Source of the DNA: Anaerolineaceae bacterium
GTDB taxonomy: Bacteria; Chloroflexota; Anaerolineae; Anaerolineales; Anaerolineaceae
Length of the DNA stretch: 30,149 nucleotides
Assembly: GCA_003532515.1 (NCBI GenBank)
Contig: DOEX01000139.1
Location: 1 to 30,149 of the forward strand
Direction of reading: 5' to 3'
Position 1 is the first letter of the stretch, and every line of letters begins with the position of its first letter. The translations under genes were made by a program, and so were the position numbers. Shown in pieces: positions 15,649-24,870 of this stretch. Below the pieces are notes generated by a model. It had not been told where the DNA came from and made no database searches. It saw only the letters and a program-made list of their open reading frames with translations.

Positions 15649-18411
15649 TCACTGCCAGGATGGGTCGGCTTGTTTTGCGCAGGTCATTACCTCTGCTTGC
15701 AAATCCTTGTCACTGAGATTGGATATATTCGCGCTTGCCAGGCAGCTCAGGTACGCGTCTGCTTTTTGCTGCGCCTGTATCAACGCCTGCTGGGGGTCAT
15801 TTCCCTTGATCACATCAGCCTCAGCCTGGCTTTTCCAGGACTCTAGAGGCATTTTGAGAGTATTGGATTGGGTTTCTGCATCTTCTGTTTGTACTCGCGC
15901 CAGCGCCGACCGGTATATCGCTGCATTATCAGCCCCAACGCTGGATTCCCAGGCCGGTGAGGCGGCCACTGATTTACGCGCCGGGATACCGTTCAACGCG
16001 GCCGGCTGATCTGAAAGATATTTTGCCCACAACCAGCATGCCTGTGGATTTTGCGACGAGCGGGAGACGTAGAAACCTCGCTCTATACTTGCATCGAACG
16101 AACCATTCGATTTTGAAATGACAGGCAGTGGTGCAATACCGATCTTGAAAGAAGGATTTTCACCATTGAAGTACAATTCTTCCTGCTCTCCGGCCAGGGC
16201 GGTCCAAAAAGCGACTTGCCCGGAACGGATCGCAGTTGTAATTGAATTCCAGGCCTCTTCACCCGAGGCTGATTTGTACAGCTCTCCAGATTGATACAAT
16301 CCGGCATACCAGGCCAGAGCATTGGCCATTTCGGATGTGTCCAATTTTGCGACCGGCAGAGCTCCAGTGGTATCAAGCCAATGGATATTTCGACCTGCGT
16401 ATAGCATATCCATGGTATCCACCGCCTGACTCTCGGGTAAAAAACCATAACTTGTATCCGTTGGCGAGATGGAGGCAACCGTGGTTATCTGCTGCATGAA
16501 TTGCTCGAAAGTCCAGTCTGGGGTTGGGGGTTGCAACCCTCGTTTGCTCAACAGATCGGCGTTATAAACCATAATGGCCGGCTGGCTGGTCAATGGCAAA
16601 TCATACAACTTCCCTTCGTATCGAGAGGCGTTCAGTAGTGTCGGGTCATAATCTTGTTGGAAAGATGAATTTTCTCCATCCAGCCAGGTACTCAAATCAA
16701 GGATTACTCCTGATGCAGCCGCTCCGGCAGAATCTACTTGGGAAATAAAGCAGTCAAAACTATTGGTCAGTCCCTCATAATAACCTTTGTCGGCAGGAAA
16801 AGAATAACCGGTGGACATGCTGACGAGAATTTCATCACCATGGTCCTGGTTGAAACGTGCAACCAGCGTTTGTAAAGCTGCCAGTTCCTGAATGTTGGTG
16901 TTGCCGGGGTAGAAATTGATCCGGTCTGCATTAGAAACACTATTTTGGCCGGGTTGGGGGGTAGCAACGATAATTAGGTTGGAATCTGCTACAGGCCGGG
17001 GAAGAGATGCCATTTCCGAATTCGCGTCAGTCAGCGCCGAAACGAGACCGGTCTCACCGGCAATCGTTTTTTCCAATGCGCCATACACCGCCTTCTCCGC
17101 AGCCGGGTACAGACCCTGATACCAGGCGTGCTCCAGCCCAAAACGCACGGCCGGTTCTGCTCCGCCAGGTAGACTGTTCCAGAAACTCTCTTTCTCGGCC
17201 ACCGACTGGCGTGCCGGGATCGTGACCAGCTCGCTCATCTGAGTTTTATCATGAATCAGCCAATGCCGGGATAAGAATTTGATCCAGGCCCAGGCTGCTT
17301 GCGGATGAGTAGAACCGGCACTGATCGCGGCACAGCTTGCGGCTAAGGGTGTAGTACCTGCATTGGGTTCGTCAACGTCAATTGGGAATGGAGCAATCCT
17401 ATATTTTGTGACGGCCAGGTGAGTGGCAGGGTCGGTTTCTTCCGAGATGCCTGCCAACCCGGGAATCGGTTCTTGCAGACGCCCCAACCACATGGCAGGC
17501 GCCTCATTGGTTTGGAACATCTTACCCCAGCGTTCATCCGCCTGCAAACCGGCTTCACCGCCTGCAGATCCCTGGATGGGATAAAGAATCCCCGATTTGG
17601 CCAGATCCACGTACCACTGCAGGGTTTGTGCAAGCGCATTGACATCGATCTCACCATCGGTCGCTGCCAGGCTGGCATCAATGAGGGTTCCTAATACAGA
17701 GCTATAAGGTGGATCAGCATATCCATAACGAGTGGCTCCACCCTCCTGGCGGGTTAATTCTTCGGCTGCCTGGCGAAAATTATCCCAGGTCCAACCGGGC
17801 GTGGGAACCGGCAAACCGGCAGCAATAAATGCGGCTTCGTTGTAGAAAATTCCGCTGAAATAGATGGCAAGTGGAATACCCAATACTCTGCCTTGTGCGT
17901 CCTGACAGGCAGTCAATGCATCGGGCCAGAAATCGTCCGGCTCGAAGGATGCATCAGAGTCGATTTGAGGCTGCAGATCCCGGAAATAGGAACTTAACTC
18001 TGCCGACCGCCCGATGATCAGGGTTGTATCGGCACTGGCAGCCATGGTGCGATAGTTATTTTCCTCTACCTGACCGTATACAGAAGACGTGGGCAGGGAT
18101 ACGAACTGGACGGTAATGGACGGATTCTCTTGATGGAAGGCGTCCATCAACGGTTCATATAAAGCCTTGTCGACCTCGTAAGAAGCGAAAGTGATGACTA
18201 CGTTCTCCTCCTCGATATTCGAGCTGCCGGTAGCGGGTTTTTCGGCTTCAACGGTTGGCAGGCCGGTAACTTCTTTTTCTATCCCATCGGGCACAATCGT
18301 TGCCGGAGTCGATTGTCCAGCAGTTGAGCAGGCTGCCAGCCCAAGAACGAGATCCAGGCAAACGAACAGGCGAATGAGGTAATCAGGTATTCTCGAAATA
18401 CGGTTGTTCAT
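15649..18411 (-). CDS. Tandem solute-binding lipoprotein 3
   Basis: About 920 aa with signal peptide and lipobox GLAA-C, a Pro/Thr/Glu-rich linker, then two family-1 solute-binding domains. N-half: VITFASYE, DDFWPDALTAC, GRVLGIPLAI, GIFYNEAAF, GWTWDNFRQ, ASCAAISAG, AWAWIKFLS, VRFGLEHAWY. Linker with LIIVATPQP. C-half: FDCFISQ, DWTFEQFMQ, ACWLWAKYLS, and the terminal cysteine pair (LSC, MTC). Six cysteines besides the lipobox. I chose the ATG at 18411: AAAGGA lies upstream of it but downstream of the alternative TTG at 18432. No importer permease genes are nearby. Third gene of cassette 3, followed by the conserved 42-nt element. Confidence 0.92.
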   Translation of the reverse strand: MNNRISRIPDYLIRLFVCLDLVLGLAACSTAGQSTPATIVPDGIEKEVTGLPTVEAEKPATGSSNIEEENVVITFASYEVDKALYEPLMDAFHQENPSITVQFVSLPTSSVYGQVEENNYRTMAASADTTLIIGRSAELSSYFRDLQPQIDSDASFEPDDFWPDALTACQDAQGRVLGIPLAIYFSGIFYNEAAFIAAGLPVPTPGWTWDNFRQAAEELTRQEGGATRYGYADPPYSSVLGTLIDASLAATDGEIDVNALAQTLQWYVDLAKSGILYPIQGSAGGEAGLQADERWGKMFQTNEAPAMWLGRLQEPIPGLAGISEETDPATHLAVTKYRIAPFPIDVDEPNAGTTPLAASCAAISAGSTHPQAAWAWIKFLSRHWLIHDKTQMSELVTIPARQSVAEKESFWNSLPGGAEPAVRFGLEHAWYQGLYPAAEKAVYGALEKTIAGETGLVSALTDANSEMASLPRPVADSNLIIVATPQPGQNSVSNADRINFYPGNTNIQELAALQTLVARFNQDHGDEILVSMSTGYSFPADKGYYEGLTNSFDCFISQVDSAGAAASGVILDLSTWLDGENSSFQQDYDPTLLNASRYEGKLYDLPLTSQPAIMVYNADLLSKRGLQPPTPDWTFEQFMQQITTVASISPTDTSYGFLPESQAVDTMDMLYAGRNIHWLDTTGALPVAKLDTSEMANALAWYAGLYQSGELYKSASGEEAWNSITTAIRSGQVAFWTALAGEQEELYFNGENPSFKIGIAPLPVISKSNGSFDASIERGFYVSRSSQNPQACWLWAKYLSDQPAALNGIPARKSVAASPAWESSVGADNAAIYRSALARVQTEDAETQSNTLKMPLESWKSQAEADVIKGNDPQQALIQAQQKADAYLSCLASANISNLSDKDLQAEVMTCAKQADPSWQ

Positions 18412-18471
18412 GATCGTATTTTTCCTTTGCAAAATTGTTTATGAATATATATGAGTGCTGCCAATCGCGGG

Positions 18472-19881
18472 CTATTTCATACTCTTCGCGATCGTAATCA
18501 GATCTTCCTGGGTAATGTCTGTACCCATATAGGAAAGCTCGAAAGCCATGCCGTTCGTTTGCCAGCGCAGTCTCTTGAGATAAGGATCCGCATCCCAGAC
18601 CCAGCCGCAGCAATCAGTGCCGTGCCATGTCCCTTCAACGTATTGACCAGTGATTTCGCCAATCTGCACAGTCTCGAAGGCTCCTACGAGCGTGCCGGGG
18701 GAGTATTGATCGATTTCAGTATTCTCTCCAACGATAAAGCCGCTTAAGTCGTATAGACCGGTCGATGGAATGATTTGCTCTTCCAGCACAAGACCATTCG
18801 TTGTGGGGCCCATATCCTGACTGAGTTGATAAAATATACTCACAATCCCTTGATCCGGTTCAAGGGATGCCCCCAAAAGTGACAGGAATCCAGGCAGCTT
18901 TGAAGGTTGGATTAATGTAAATCCGGTTCTTTTCCCGGCCTCAGCAATCGTCAAAGGGTAATCTGCTTGCAGATCGTAGTACTCTGTGGGTGTTGCACTA
19001 ATTTCAGACCCGGGAGTACTCCTCGCAGATACAGGCTCAGTTGTCAGGCTATTGGAAAGAGAAACAAATGTCTCACGGTCGAGCTGCATACCAAAATTCT
19101 CAAGCTGGTAAAAAATGACGCCCTCTGTCCAACGCAGTATTTGACTGTCTGCATCGACATCCCAATGCTCAAGAGATTCTTCTGACCGATATGTGAAAGA
19201 TCCCTTAACATACTCGCCGGTACCGGAACCAATATTTACAATTTCCACGATGGCGCTGGCCCCAATGACCAAACGCGTCTGCTCGGAGCTGCCGGTCCAG
19301 GGCTGTTCGATCAGGATTAGAATACTACTATGATCCGCGGTATCGTACAAAATAAACACATGGTCTGATCCGCCGGTTGCGCCCATGAAATACATGGACG
19401 CGGGAATGACGCCGAGTTCCTTGACGGAAAAATTGGCCTTACTGCGGATTTGGGAGATGGTGCATCTCGGAGCGGGGTAATCCCCGCATTCTTCCGAAAA
19501 ATCCGGGCCGGGCCACGGCGTGGCTGTTGCTGCAGGCACCCCAGGTGTTTGCTCCACCCATACCAATGGTATTTCGGTGGGCGCCGGCATGGTGTTGCTT
19601 TCATTGCGGATGAAGAAGTTCAATACACTTTGCGCCAGGGCATGTCCTGCAGGAGTGAAGAGTAACACCATAGATCCACACAATAAGGCCAGTGTCAATA
19701 TGGCAACCCAATGCAGGCGTTTCTTTTGAACAAAAAGAGTAAAAGTAGGGGAGCTTCCCTTTTGTGTGCGAGTTTTGTTGACCTCGAAGCGCCGTTCGAT
19801 GGCCGGCCATAAGTCTACATCCCCGGCTACCAGATCGTCTGCCAGATAGCGCATCACACGATTCAGTTGTTTTTCGTTCAT
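18472..19881 (-). CDS. Anti-sigma factor with two DUF4367-like outer domains (cassette 3)
   Basis: A 469-aa single-pass membrane protein. Cytoplasmic residues 1-55 begin MNEKQLNRVMRYLADDLVAG, with no zinc-binding HxxxCxxC. A membrane helix spans about 56-75, followed by TPAGHALAQSVLNFFIR and a Pro/Thr linker. Two outer domains follow: the first ends near DRETFVSLSNSL; the second has the repeat hallmarks AGKRTGFTLIQPSKLPG, LRW and the end motif QEDLITIAKSMK. The start ATG overlaps the sigma stop (ATGA). The LolA-like DUF4367 fold is seen in membrane anti-sigma proteins of many bacteria; ligand unknown. A CC pair sits in the second outer domain (DCCGW). Confidence 0.9.
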   Translation of the reverse strand: MNEKQLNRVMRYLADDLVAGDVDLWPAIERRFEVNKTRTQKGSSPTFTLFVQKKRLHWVAILTLALLCGSMVLLFTPAGHALAQSVLNFFIRNESNTMPAPTEIPLVWVEQTPGVPAATATPWPGPDFSEECGDYPAPRCTISQIRSKANFSVKELGVIPASMYFMGATGGSDHVFILYDTADHSSILILIEQPWTGSSEQTRLVIGASAIVEIVNIGSGTGEYVKGSFTYRSEESLEHWDVDADSQILRWTEGVIFYQLENFGMQLDRETFVSLSNSLTTEPVSARSTPGSEISATPTEYYDLQADYPLTIAEAGKRTGFTLIQPSKLPGFLSLLGASLEPDQGIVSIFYQLSQDMGPTTNGLVLEEQIIPSTGLYDLSGFIVGENTEIDQYSPGTLVGAFETVQIGEITGQYVEGTWHGTDCCGWVWDADPYLKRLRWQTNGMAFELSYMGTDITQEDLITIAKSMK

Positions 19882-20483
19882 CGCTTCTCTCCAGATTCTT
19901 GAACACTCGTTGAGCCTGGCCGGCTATTTTCTTCGGAGGATCTGTCCGGCGAGAGCAGCTTTTGTAAACGCTGCCGGGCGGCATGCAACCACCACTTGAC
20001 GCTGCCTGCCGGACTGTGCAGTTCTTCAATCATTTCATCTTCGTGCATTCCCAGGTAGTAACGCAGGACGATTGCTGCTCGCTGGTTGGCAGGCAATTTT
20101 TGGAGTGCTTGCCACACAGCCTGTTGGGTTTCTTTCGCTTCGATGATTTCTTCAGGCAGCGGAGCAGGATCGAACAGATCATAAGTTTCTTCTCCGTTGT
20201 CCGTATCCAGCGAGACAAAGCGTTTCTGCCGGTTTGCGGCTTTGACCGCATCATTGACCACGCTGCGGAAAAACCAGGGGCCGAAGGGGCGTTGAGGATC
20301 ATATTGCGCAATCCTATCCGCAGCGCGAATGAAAGCGTTCTGCACGATGTCCTCCGAAAGATCGCGGTCACCGGTAATCAGAGCCGCAGCGCGAACTGCT
20401 TGCAACTGATATGCCTGAATCAGTGCCTCCAAACCTTGCAGGTCCCCCCGTTTTAGTAGAGCAATTGCTTGTTTTTCGTCCAC
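19878..20483 (-). CDS. ECF RNA polymerase sigma factor (cassette 3)
   Basis: About 201 aa. Region 2 covers residues about 5-80: ALLKRGDLQGLEAL, RDLSEDIVQNAFIRAAD and GPWFFRSVVNDAVKAANR. Region 4 covers about 115-175: LQKLPANQRAAIVLRYYLGM, then EDEMIEEL and GSVKWWLHAARQRL. This sequence type is clearly different from the other three sigma factors, with FFRSVVND in place of WLFTIAR. A hydrophilic Ser/Glu-rich tail follows. I chose GTG at 20483 (AAAGG six bases upstream) because the open frame upstream to a TTG at 20591 encodes residues unlike sigma factors and overlaps the previous gene. The gap of about 100 bases to the previous stop probably holds its promoter, which I cannot place. Confidence 0.9.
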   Translation of the reverse strand: MDEKQAIALLKRGDLQGLEALIQAYQLQAVRAAALITGDRDLSEDIVQNAFIRAADRIAQYDPQRPFGPWFFRSVVNDAVKAANRQKRFVSLDTDNGEETYDLFDPAPLPEEIIEAKETQQAVWQALQKLPANQRAAIVLRYYLGMHEDEMIEELHSPAGSVKWWLHAARQRLQKLLSPDRSSEENSRPGSTSVQESGEKR

Positions 20484-20587
20484 AAAGAACCTTTCGATGC
20501 GTGGGGATCCTCTATAGATACTATCCTTAACACCCCAAAAAAGTTTGAATGAAAAACCGGTTGAAGGCGAATCAAGTAGCCCTTCTT

Positions 20588-23245
20588 TCAAGGCAAAGCC
20601 AGGTTCTGATATCCAGGATCAATCTGCCTGGCACACTGCCCAATCAAAGAGCGCTGGGGCTTATTATTGACGGTAATAGTGGTTATGTCCATTTCAAGCA
20701 AATTATTCCTGGACAAACAGTCAGTATATTGTTCCACTTGTGCTTGTGTCTCCGAAAGAACCATCTGTGCATCTTCGCCCTCAAAAACTCGCAGCAATGC
20801 CTGCCAGACCCAGCTCCGAATCGGCAAGGTGTTCAAACCAAGTTGGGATCGATTGCTACTGGACTGAGCTGCGTCATATATCTTCGCCATATCGTCGCCA
20901 ATGGAAGCAGCGTATGCCTTTGACCGCACAACTGACTGTCTGGCGGGAATGTCTGGAAATGCGTTCGGCTGCCCAGATAGATATTTCATCCAGTCCCAAC
21001 AAGCTTGTTGATTTTTACTCTGGGAGGAGATGAATTGACCCGATTCCCCCAACCAGCCAGCAGCTTCGCTCGTTCCCGGTATGGGAGGAATGGGAGCAAT
21101 TCCTGTCTCAAAAGGATAATTAGCCGGCGAACTGCTTAAACTGTTCCAAAACACAACCTGAGAGGAGGATATTGAATTCTGTGAAGCACTGTAATCATTG
21201 CTTAATGGATAAATGCTCTCCCGCCTGGCCATCTCGACCAACCAATTTACCGTCTGAACCCCAGCTGGAGTGTTAATGTTAATTTTAGGTGGGTCAGCCG
21301 TAAAGTCTACCCATTGAACACCTTGAGATGCAATTAAATAGGTTTCGAGTCCCCCTGCCCCATAGATAGGTCCATTCAGAGAGCTCGAAGATATCTCGTC
21401 TATGAAGCGGAGAAAATCATCCAATGTCCAATCCACTGTAGGTGCCTGAAGTCCAAGCTGTTTCAACAACGGGAGATTGTATCTCATCAAATAAAGTGCA
21501 TTGCTTGAAGGCAAAGCATAAATCTGCTGATTGATGGTAAACGCTTCTATTCGGCCAGGATAAAAATCGGATGCAAAGTCAGCACCCTCTTGAGCAATCA
21601 ACGGCGAAAGGTCACTCAGGTGACTGATGTCAGAACTCGAATCGATGCCATCGAAGGAAAAACAGTCATAATCCTGGGCCAGGTATGGCAAGGGATCTCC
21701 CCCAGGCCATGTAAAGCTGTTTGAGAGCTGGATAATAACCTCTGGATGCTCTTGTTGGTAGCTCTTAGCCAGATTCTGATAGATCACGTTTGCGTTTGGC
21801 AGGTTTGAAGGATACAGATACTTGATCACCTGACTTCCTTCCGGGACGTCCGGGATTGGCTGTGGAGTCGCCACAATAACAGCCGAGTTGTTCGGGGTGG
21901 GCGATGGCGCGATTGATGCATTAGCAAGCTCACTCTGCAGCGAATTATTTCCATTCAATGCCAGGGTAAATGCTTGAGCAACTGCATCAAACACTTGGGG
22001 ATAATAACTGCCATACCAACCGTGCTCCAATCCGAACCGGACAGATTTTTGAGCATCTTCTGGCAATTGGTCCCAAGGGTAGAATGCTTCGGCGACTGAC
22101 TTCCTGGCTGGAATTGCGGAATTTAGAGAAGCAGATGTTCCACCCTGATCAATCCATTGGTGTGATAAAAAATCAATCCAGGTCCAGGCTTCGCGCGGAT
22201 GCTGAGTACCAGTGCTTACTACCGCGCAGGTTGGCCAGATCACATTTGAACCCGCTTTGTTCGTTTCGTCCGATACCAGCGGAAATGGCGCTATACGATA
22301 CTCCTCAATCGCTAAAACATCACCCCCTTGGGGTAGATCAGCATTGAGAGGTCCCACCCATAGCAAGGGTTTAGCTGCAGAGACGTTCATTTCATCCGAT
22401 ATCTGAACGGGTCTCAATTTGTTGGATTTACTCATGTCAACATACCACTGGGCTGCACTCGTTAGGTTGGAAGGTTCGATTTGCCCGCCTGTTCTAGAGA
22501 TTAAACTGTCAACCATAGGCGCGAGCATTGAGCTTTGCCATGCCGACACACCTGCAACAAGATATGAACCCTGCAAACTTGCTATTGATTGGGAAATCAT
22601 CTTTAAACCCTCAATTGTCCAACCTGGCGCTGGCTCTTGAATTCCGGCAGCTTTAAAAGCTGTGGCATCATAAAAAAAACCGATGAAGTTTAAAGTCATT
22701 GGAATGCCAAGGATACGACCATTTGCATCCTGGCAAGATGTTAGAGAATTCGGCCAGAAGTCATCAACATTGAAGTCTAGGTTTGCATCGATTAATGAAG
22801 TCAGGTCGAGAAAATTTTCAGAATTGTCAATCAAGCGATATCGGTTTGCAGGTAAGACCGTCGTATCTGCAACCGACGCCAAAGGACGAAGGTCTTGGTT
22901 GTTCCATAGAGAAAAGATGTCTGAAGGAGTAATAACCTGAACTGTGATCAACGGATTCTGCAAGTGGAAGCTCTCGGCCAATTGCTCATAGATTTTTTTT
23001 TCTTCAGTATCAATTGCAAAAGTTATGACTACTTTCTCACCCCCATCCATGGGACCAGAGCCAACGCTATCTGCTGTGGGCGTAACCCTAGACATCTGAG
23101 GTAAGGCAGTGCCCTTTTGATCTCCATTGCCTATTGGTTCATTAGGAACGGGAGAAGCGGGAGAGAGTAGTTTGATTCCCAATATCGTTAATGCCACTAC
23201 AGCAATTGCTAAAAAAGGAATGTTTCGTCTTTGATGCTTTTGCAT
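20588..23245 (-). CDS. Tandem solute-binding protein 2, membrane-anchored
   Basis: 885 aa with two family-1 solute-binding domains. The N-terminus (MQKHQRRN then a hydrophobic helix) has no lipobox cysteine, so an uncleaved signal anchor is likely. N-half: VITFAIDTEEK, DDFWPNSLTSC, GRILGIPMTL, GFFYDATAF, PTCAVVSTG, AWTWIDFLS, VRFGLEHGWYG. Linker AVIVATPQP. C-half: YDCFSFD, DWTLDDFLR, ACWDWMKYLS, and a terminal cysteine pair (TDC, GQC). Six mature cysteines in all. AAGGAG seven bases before the ATG. A gap of 155 bases separates it from the anti-sigma gene, and about 100 bases from the cassette 3 sigma start, so it may have its own promoter. Confidence 0.92.
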   Translation of the reverse strand: MQKHQRRNIPFLAIAVVALTILGIKLLSPASPVPNEPIGNGDQKGTALPQMSRVTPTADSVGSGPMDGGEKVVITFAIDTEEKKIYEQLAESFHLQNPLITVQVITPSDIFSLWNNQDLRPLASVADTTVLPANRYRLIDNSENFLDLTSLIDANLDFNVDDFWPNSLTSCQDANGRILGIPMTLNFIGFFYDATAFKAAGIQEPAPGWTIEGLKMISQSIASLQGSYLVAGVSAWQSSMLAPMVDSLISRTGGQIEPSNLTSAAQWYVDMSKSNKLRPVQISDEMNVSAAKPLLWVGPLNADLPQGGDVLAIEEYRIAPFPLVSDETNKAGSNVIWPTCAVVSTGTQHPREAWTWIDFLSHQWIDQGGTSASLNSAIPARKSVAEAFYPWDQLPEDAQKSVRFGLEHGWYGSYYPQVFDAVAQAFTLALNGNNSLQSELANASIAPSPTPNNSAVIVATPQPIPDVPEGSQVIKYLYPSNLPNANVIYQNLAKSYQQEHPEVIIQLSNSFTWPGGDPLPYLAQDYDCFSFDGIDSSSDISHLSDLSPLIAQEGADFASDFYPGRIEAFTINQQIYALPSSNALYLMRYNLPLLKQLGLQAPTVDWTLDDFLRFIDEISSSSLNGPIYGAGGLETYLIASQGVQWVDFTADPPKININTPAGVQTVNWLVEMARRESIYPLSNDYSASQNSISSSQVVFWNSLSSSPANYPFETGIAPIPPIPGTSEAAGWLGESGQFISSQSKNQQACWDWMKYLSGQPNAFPDIPARQSVVRSKAYAASIGDDMAKIYDAAQSSSNRSQLGLNTLPIRSWVWQALLRVFEGEDAQMVLSETQAQVEQYTDCLSRNNLLEMDITTITVNNKPQRSLIGQCARQIDPGYQNLALP

Positions 23246-23400
23246 GGCTGATCTCCTTGGAAGACAATCGAATTGATTATCTGGTGGTCTGAAATGAAGA
23301 GAAACGAGGTTTGCTTAACTGAAGGATTTATTCACCGGCTGATGATAGGCATGGATATTGAGCCATCCTTTACAGATTCCGATACGCTGAGGGGCTTGGT

Positions 23401-24189
23401 TTATGGAACCGATTCTGCTATCTGTATTAATTCTTTTACCAGCTGGTCGATATCTCCTGATATTGGCTCTATGGTTCTGTTAGCAATCGTACGTTGTGAA
23501 TAAATTAGTCTGTAATGAAGGTTGCTCTTATTCCAATGGATTTCTAATCCTCTTGTTGGATCCCACACATGGTTTTCGCCCCACCATCCCCGAATTAACA
23601 AGGCAGAATTGCCATTTATCACTATTTCTTCGGTACTATCCGGCCCAACAGGAAGTACAGGGCAGCTTTGTTCTACCAACATTACAATTTCAGCATTTTG
23701 CTTTTCCCAAACAATGCTTACCCAATCCCCCGATTTTGCAATATCATCTCTCTGAAGCTCAAAACCCTCTGGAAGGTAGCTTGGCAATTCGAACTGAAAA
23801 GGTGGGTTGGCAACCAAGTCTTCTAACGAGATGGCGGGAATGAACACCTCTGTTATTTCTGAAAAAGGAGCTCCAGACCCAACGCCTGGAGTGGTCTGTT
23901 CAATTTCATCCATCGGCGAATTAGTCCGTTCCTCTACAAAAAAACCAGCCACATTCTGAATAATCCTATCTGCGAATGCTCGAACGTCATCTGAAAATGT
24001 GAATAATAGAAGGAATATGATCACGATAGAAATCAATGCATAATTCCACTTGATTATTTTCCTGTTTTTCCATTCTCCGGGCCCCTGCTGATCTCTTTCG
24101 GGGTTAGTTTCACATAGGTGTTGATAGAGATGATCAGCAAATTCTTTTCGAACTGGAGGTCGACTTGTATATAAAAAATTATCGTTCAT
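23401..24189 (-). CDS. Anti-sigma factor with one DUF4367-like outer domain (cassette 2)
   Basis: A 262-aa single-pass membrane protein: about 48 cytoplasmic residues, one membrane helix (about 49-64), then a diverged juxtamembrane stretch (DVRAFADRIIQNVAGFF) where the other cassettes have AQ.VL.FF. One outer domain follows, with FELPSYLPEGFEL, LEIHW and the family end motif KELIQIAESVP. No zinc motif in the cytoplasmic part. I chose the ATG at 24189, which overlaps the sigma stop (ATGA) and has AAGGAG five bases before it; the in-frame start at 24204 has no such site. Role as anti-sigma is inferred from topology and coupling. Confidence 0.87.
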   Translation of the reverse strand: MNDNFLYTSRPPVRKEFADHLYQHLCETNPERDQQGPGEWKNRKIIKWNYALISIVIIFLLLFTFSDDVRAFADRIIQNVAGFFVEERTNSPMDEIEQTTPGVGSGAPFSEITEVFIPAISLEDLVANPPFQFELPSYLPEGFELQRDDIAKSGDWVSIVWEKQNAEIVMLVEQSCPVLPVGPDSTEEIVINGNSALLIRGWWGENHVWDPTRGLEIHWNKSNLHYRLIYSQRTIANRTIEPISGDIDQLVKELIQIAESVP

Positions 24190-24731
24190 TCTTTCTCCTT
24201 CCATTCCAGGCGAAGATTGGTCACGACCCGATGTAAAATTGTCCCCACATTTGATTCGCTCAACCCGGTAAATTTTGCAATCTCACGGTTCGTCATTTCA
24301 GCTCCATATTTCAAAGCAATGAGTTCCCTATCACGGTCCAAATACTTCGTCAGAAGTTGCGATATTTTTTTGAAGTCTTGCTGGTGTTGAACGGTTTCTT
24401 CCACGACGACGGATGAGTCGGGAACATCGATTGCTTCCACTAAGTCAACCTCATGGTAGGGTTTCCGATAATAGTCGAAGACCACATGGCGAGCAATTCC
24501 AATCAGCCACGCTTGTACTTCACCGCGGTTTTTTCTGAATTTTTCACGATTCGCCCAGGCTTTTTCAAAAGTAGTTGCCGTTAAGTCTTCTGCTAGTTGG
24601 ATATTGCCGACCTTGTAGCACATAAAGTGAAAAATTCGTGGTAGGAAGTGCTCATAGACTTCCCCCCAGTCAATTTCCTCAACCACCATATCGGTATGAA
24701 GAGTAGCAGTCAGGTTTGTTTTCATATTCAT
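24186..24731 (-). CDS. ECF RNA polymerase sigma factor (cassette 2)
   Basis: A 181-aa sigma factor with regions 2 (LAEDLTATTFEKAWANREKF and AWLIGIARHVVFDYYRK) and 4 (DRDRELIALKYGAEMTN, then REIAKFTGLSESNVGTILHR). Its region 4 reader helix differs from the other three, so a different promoter set is expected. There is no recognisable ribosome binding site before the ATGs at 24731 or 24725; upstream is A/T-rich (TATACC about 10 bases before the ATG), so a leaderless or weakly translated message is possible. It overlaps the anti-sigma gene. The conserved 42-nt element lies 93-134 bases upstream of its start. Confidence 0.92.
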   Translation of the reverse strand: MNMKTNLTATLHTDMVVEEIDWGEVYEHFLPRIFHFMCYKVGNIQLAEDLTATTFEKAWANREKFRKNRGEVQAWLIGIARHVVFDYYRKPYHEVDLVEAIDVPDSSVVVEETVQHQQDFKKISQLLTKYLDRDRELIALKYGAEMTNREIAKFTGLSESNVGTILHRVVTNLRLEWKEKE

Positions 24732-24763
24732 TAATTAATTCGGTATAAAAGAAAAAGTATCAC

Positions 24764-24777
24764 AAGAATTGATTCTT
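24764..24777. repeat. Short inverted repeat upstream of sigma 2
   Basis: Perfect arms AAGAAT and ATTCTT around two bases, 33-46 bases before the sigma 2 start. Possible operator; short enough to be chance in A/T-rich DNA. Confidence 0.3.
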
Positions 24778-24822
24778 CGCTTTATGGTTCCAATTATTTA
24801 TATCTTCGTAGATTCTCAAAAG

Positions 24823-24864
24823 GCTTGTTTCCTAAACATTTGAGAGCAAAGGTTAAAGCGTTGC
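24823..24864 (-). promoter_or_regulatory. Conserved 42-nt non-coding element, copy B
   Basis: Identical to the copy at 15574-15615 except for four substitutions. It sits seven bases after the stop of tandem binding protein 1 and about 93 bases before sigma 2. The putative ECF-type pair (GCAAC, 16 bases, TCAAA) and both small stems are kept; in the second stem only the loop differs. The neighbouring coding sequences have diverged far more, so selection on this element is likely. Confidence 0.6.
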
Positions 24865-24870
24865 AAAAGG

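Noticed and set aside
24823..24864. LacI/CcpA-type operator in the 42-nt element (AAAGCGTT core)
   Set aside because: The core is not a good palindrome; the conserved length and position suit another reading better.
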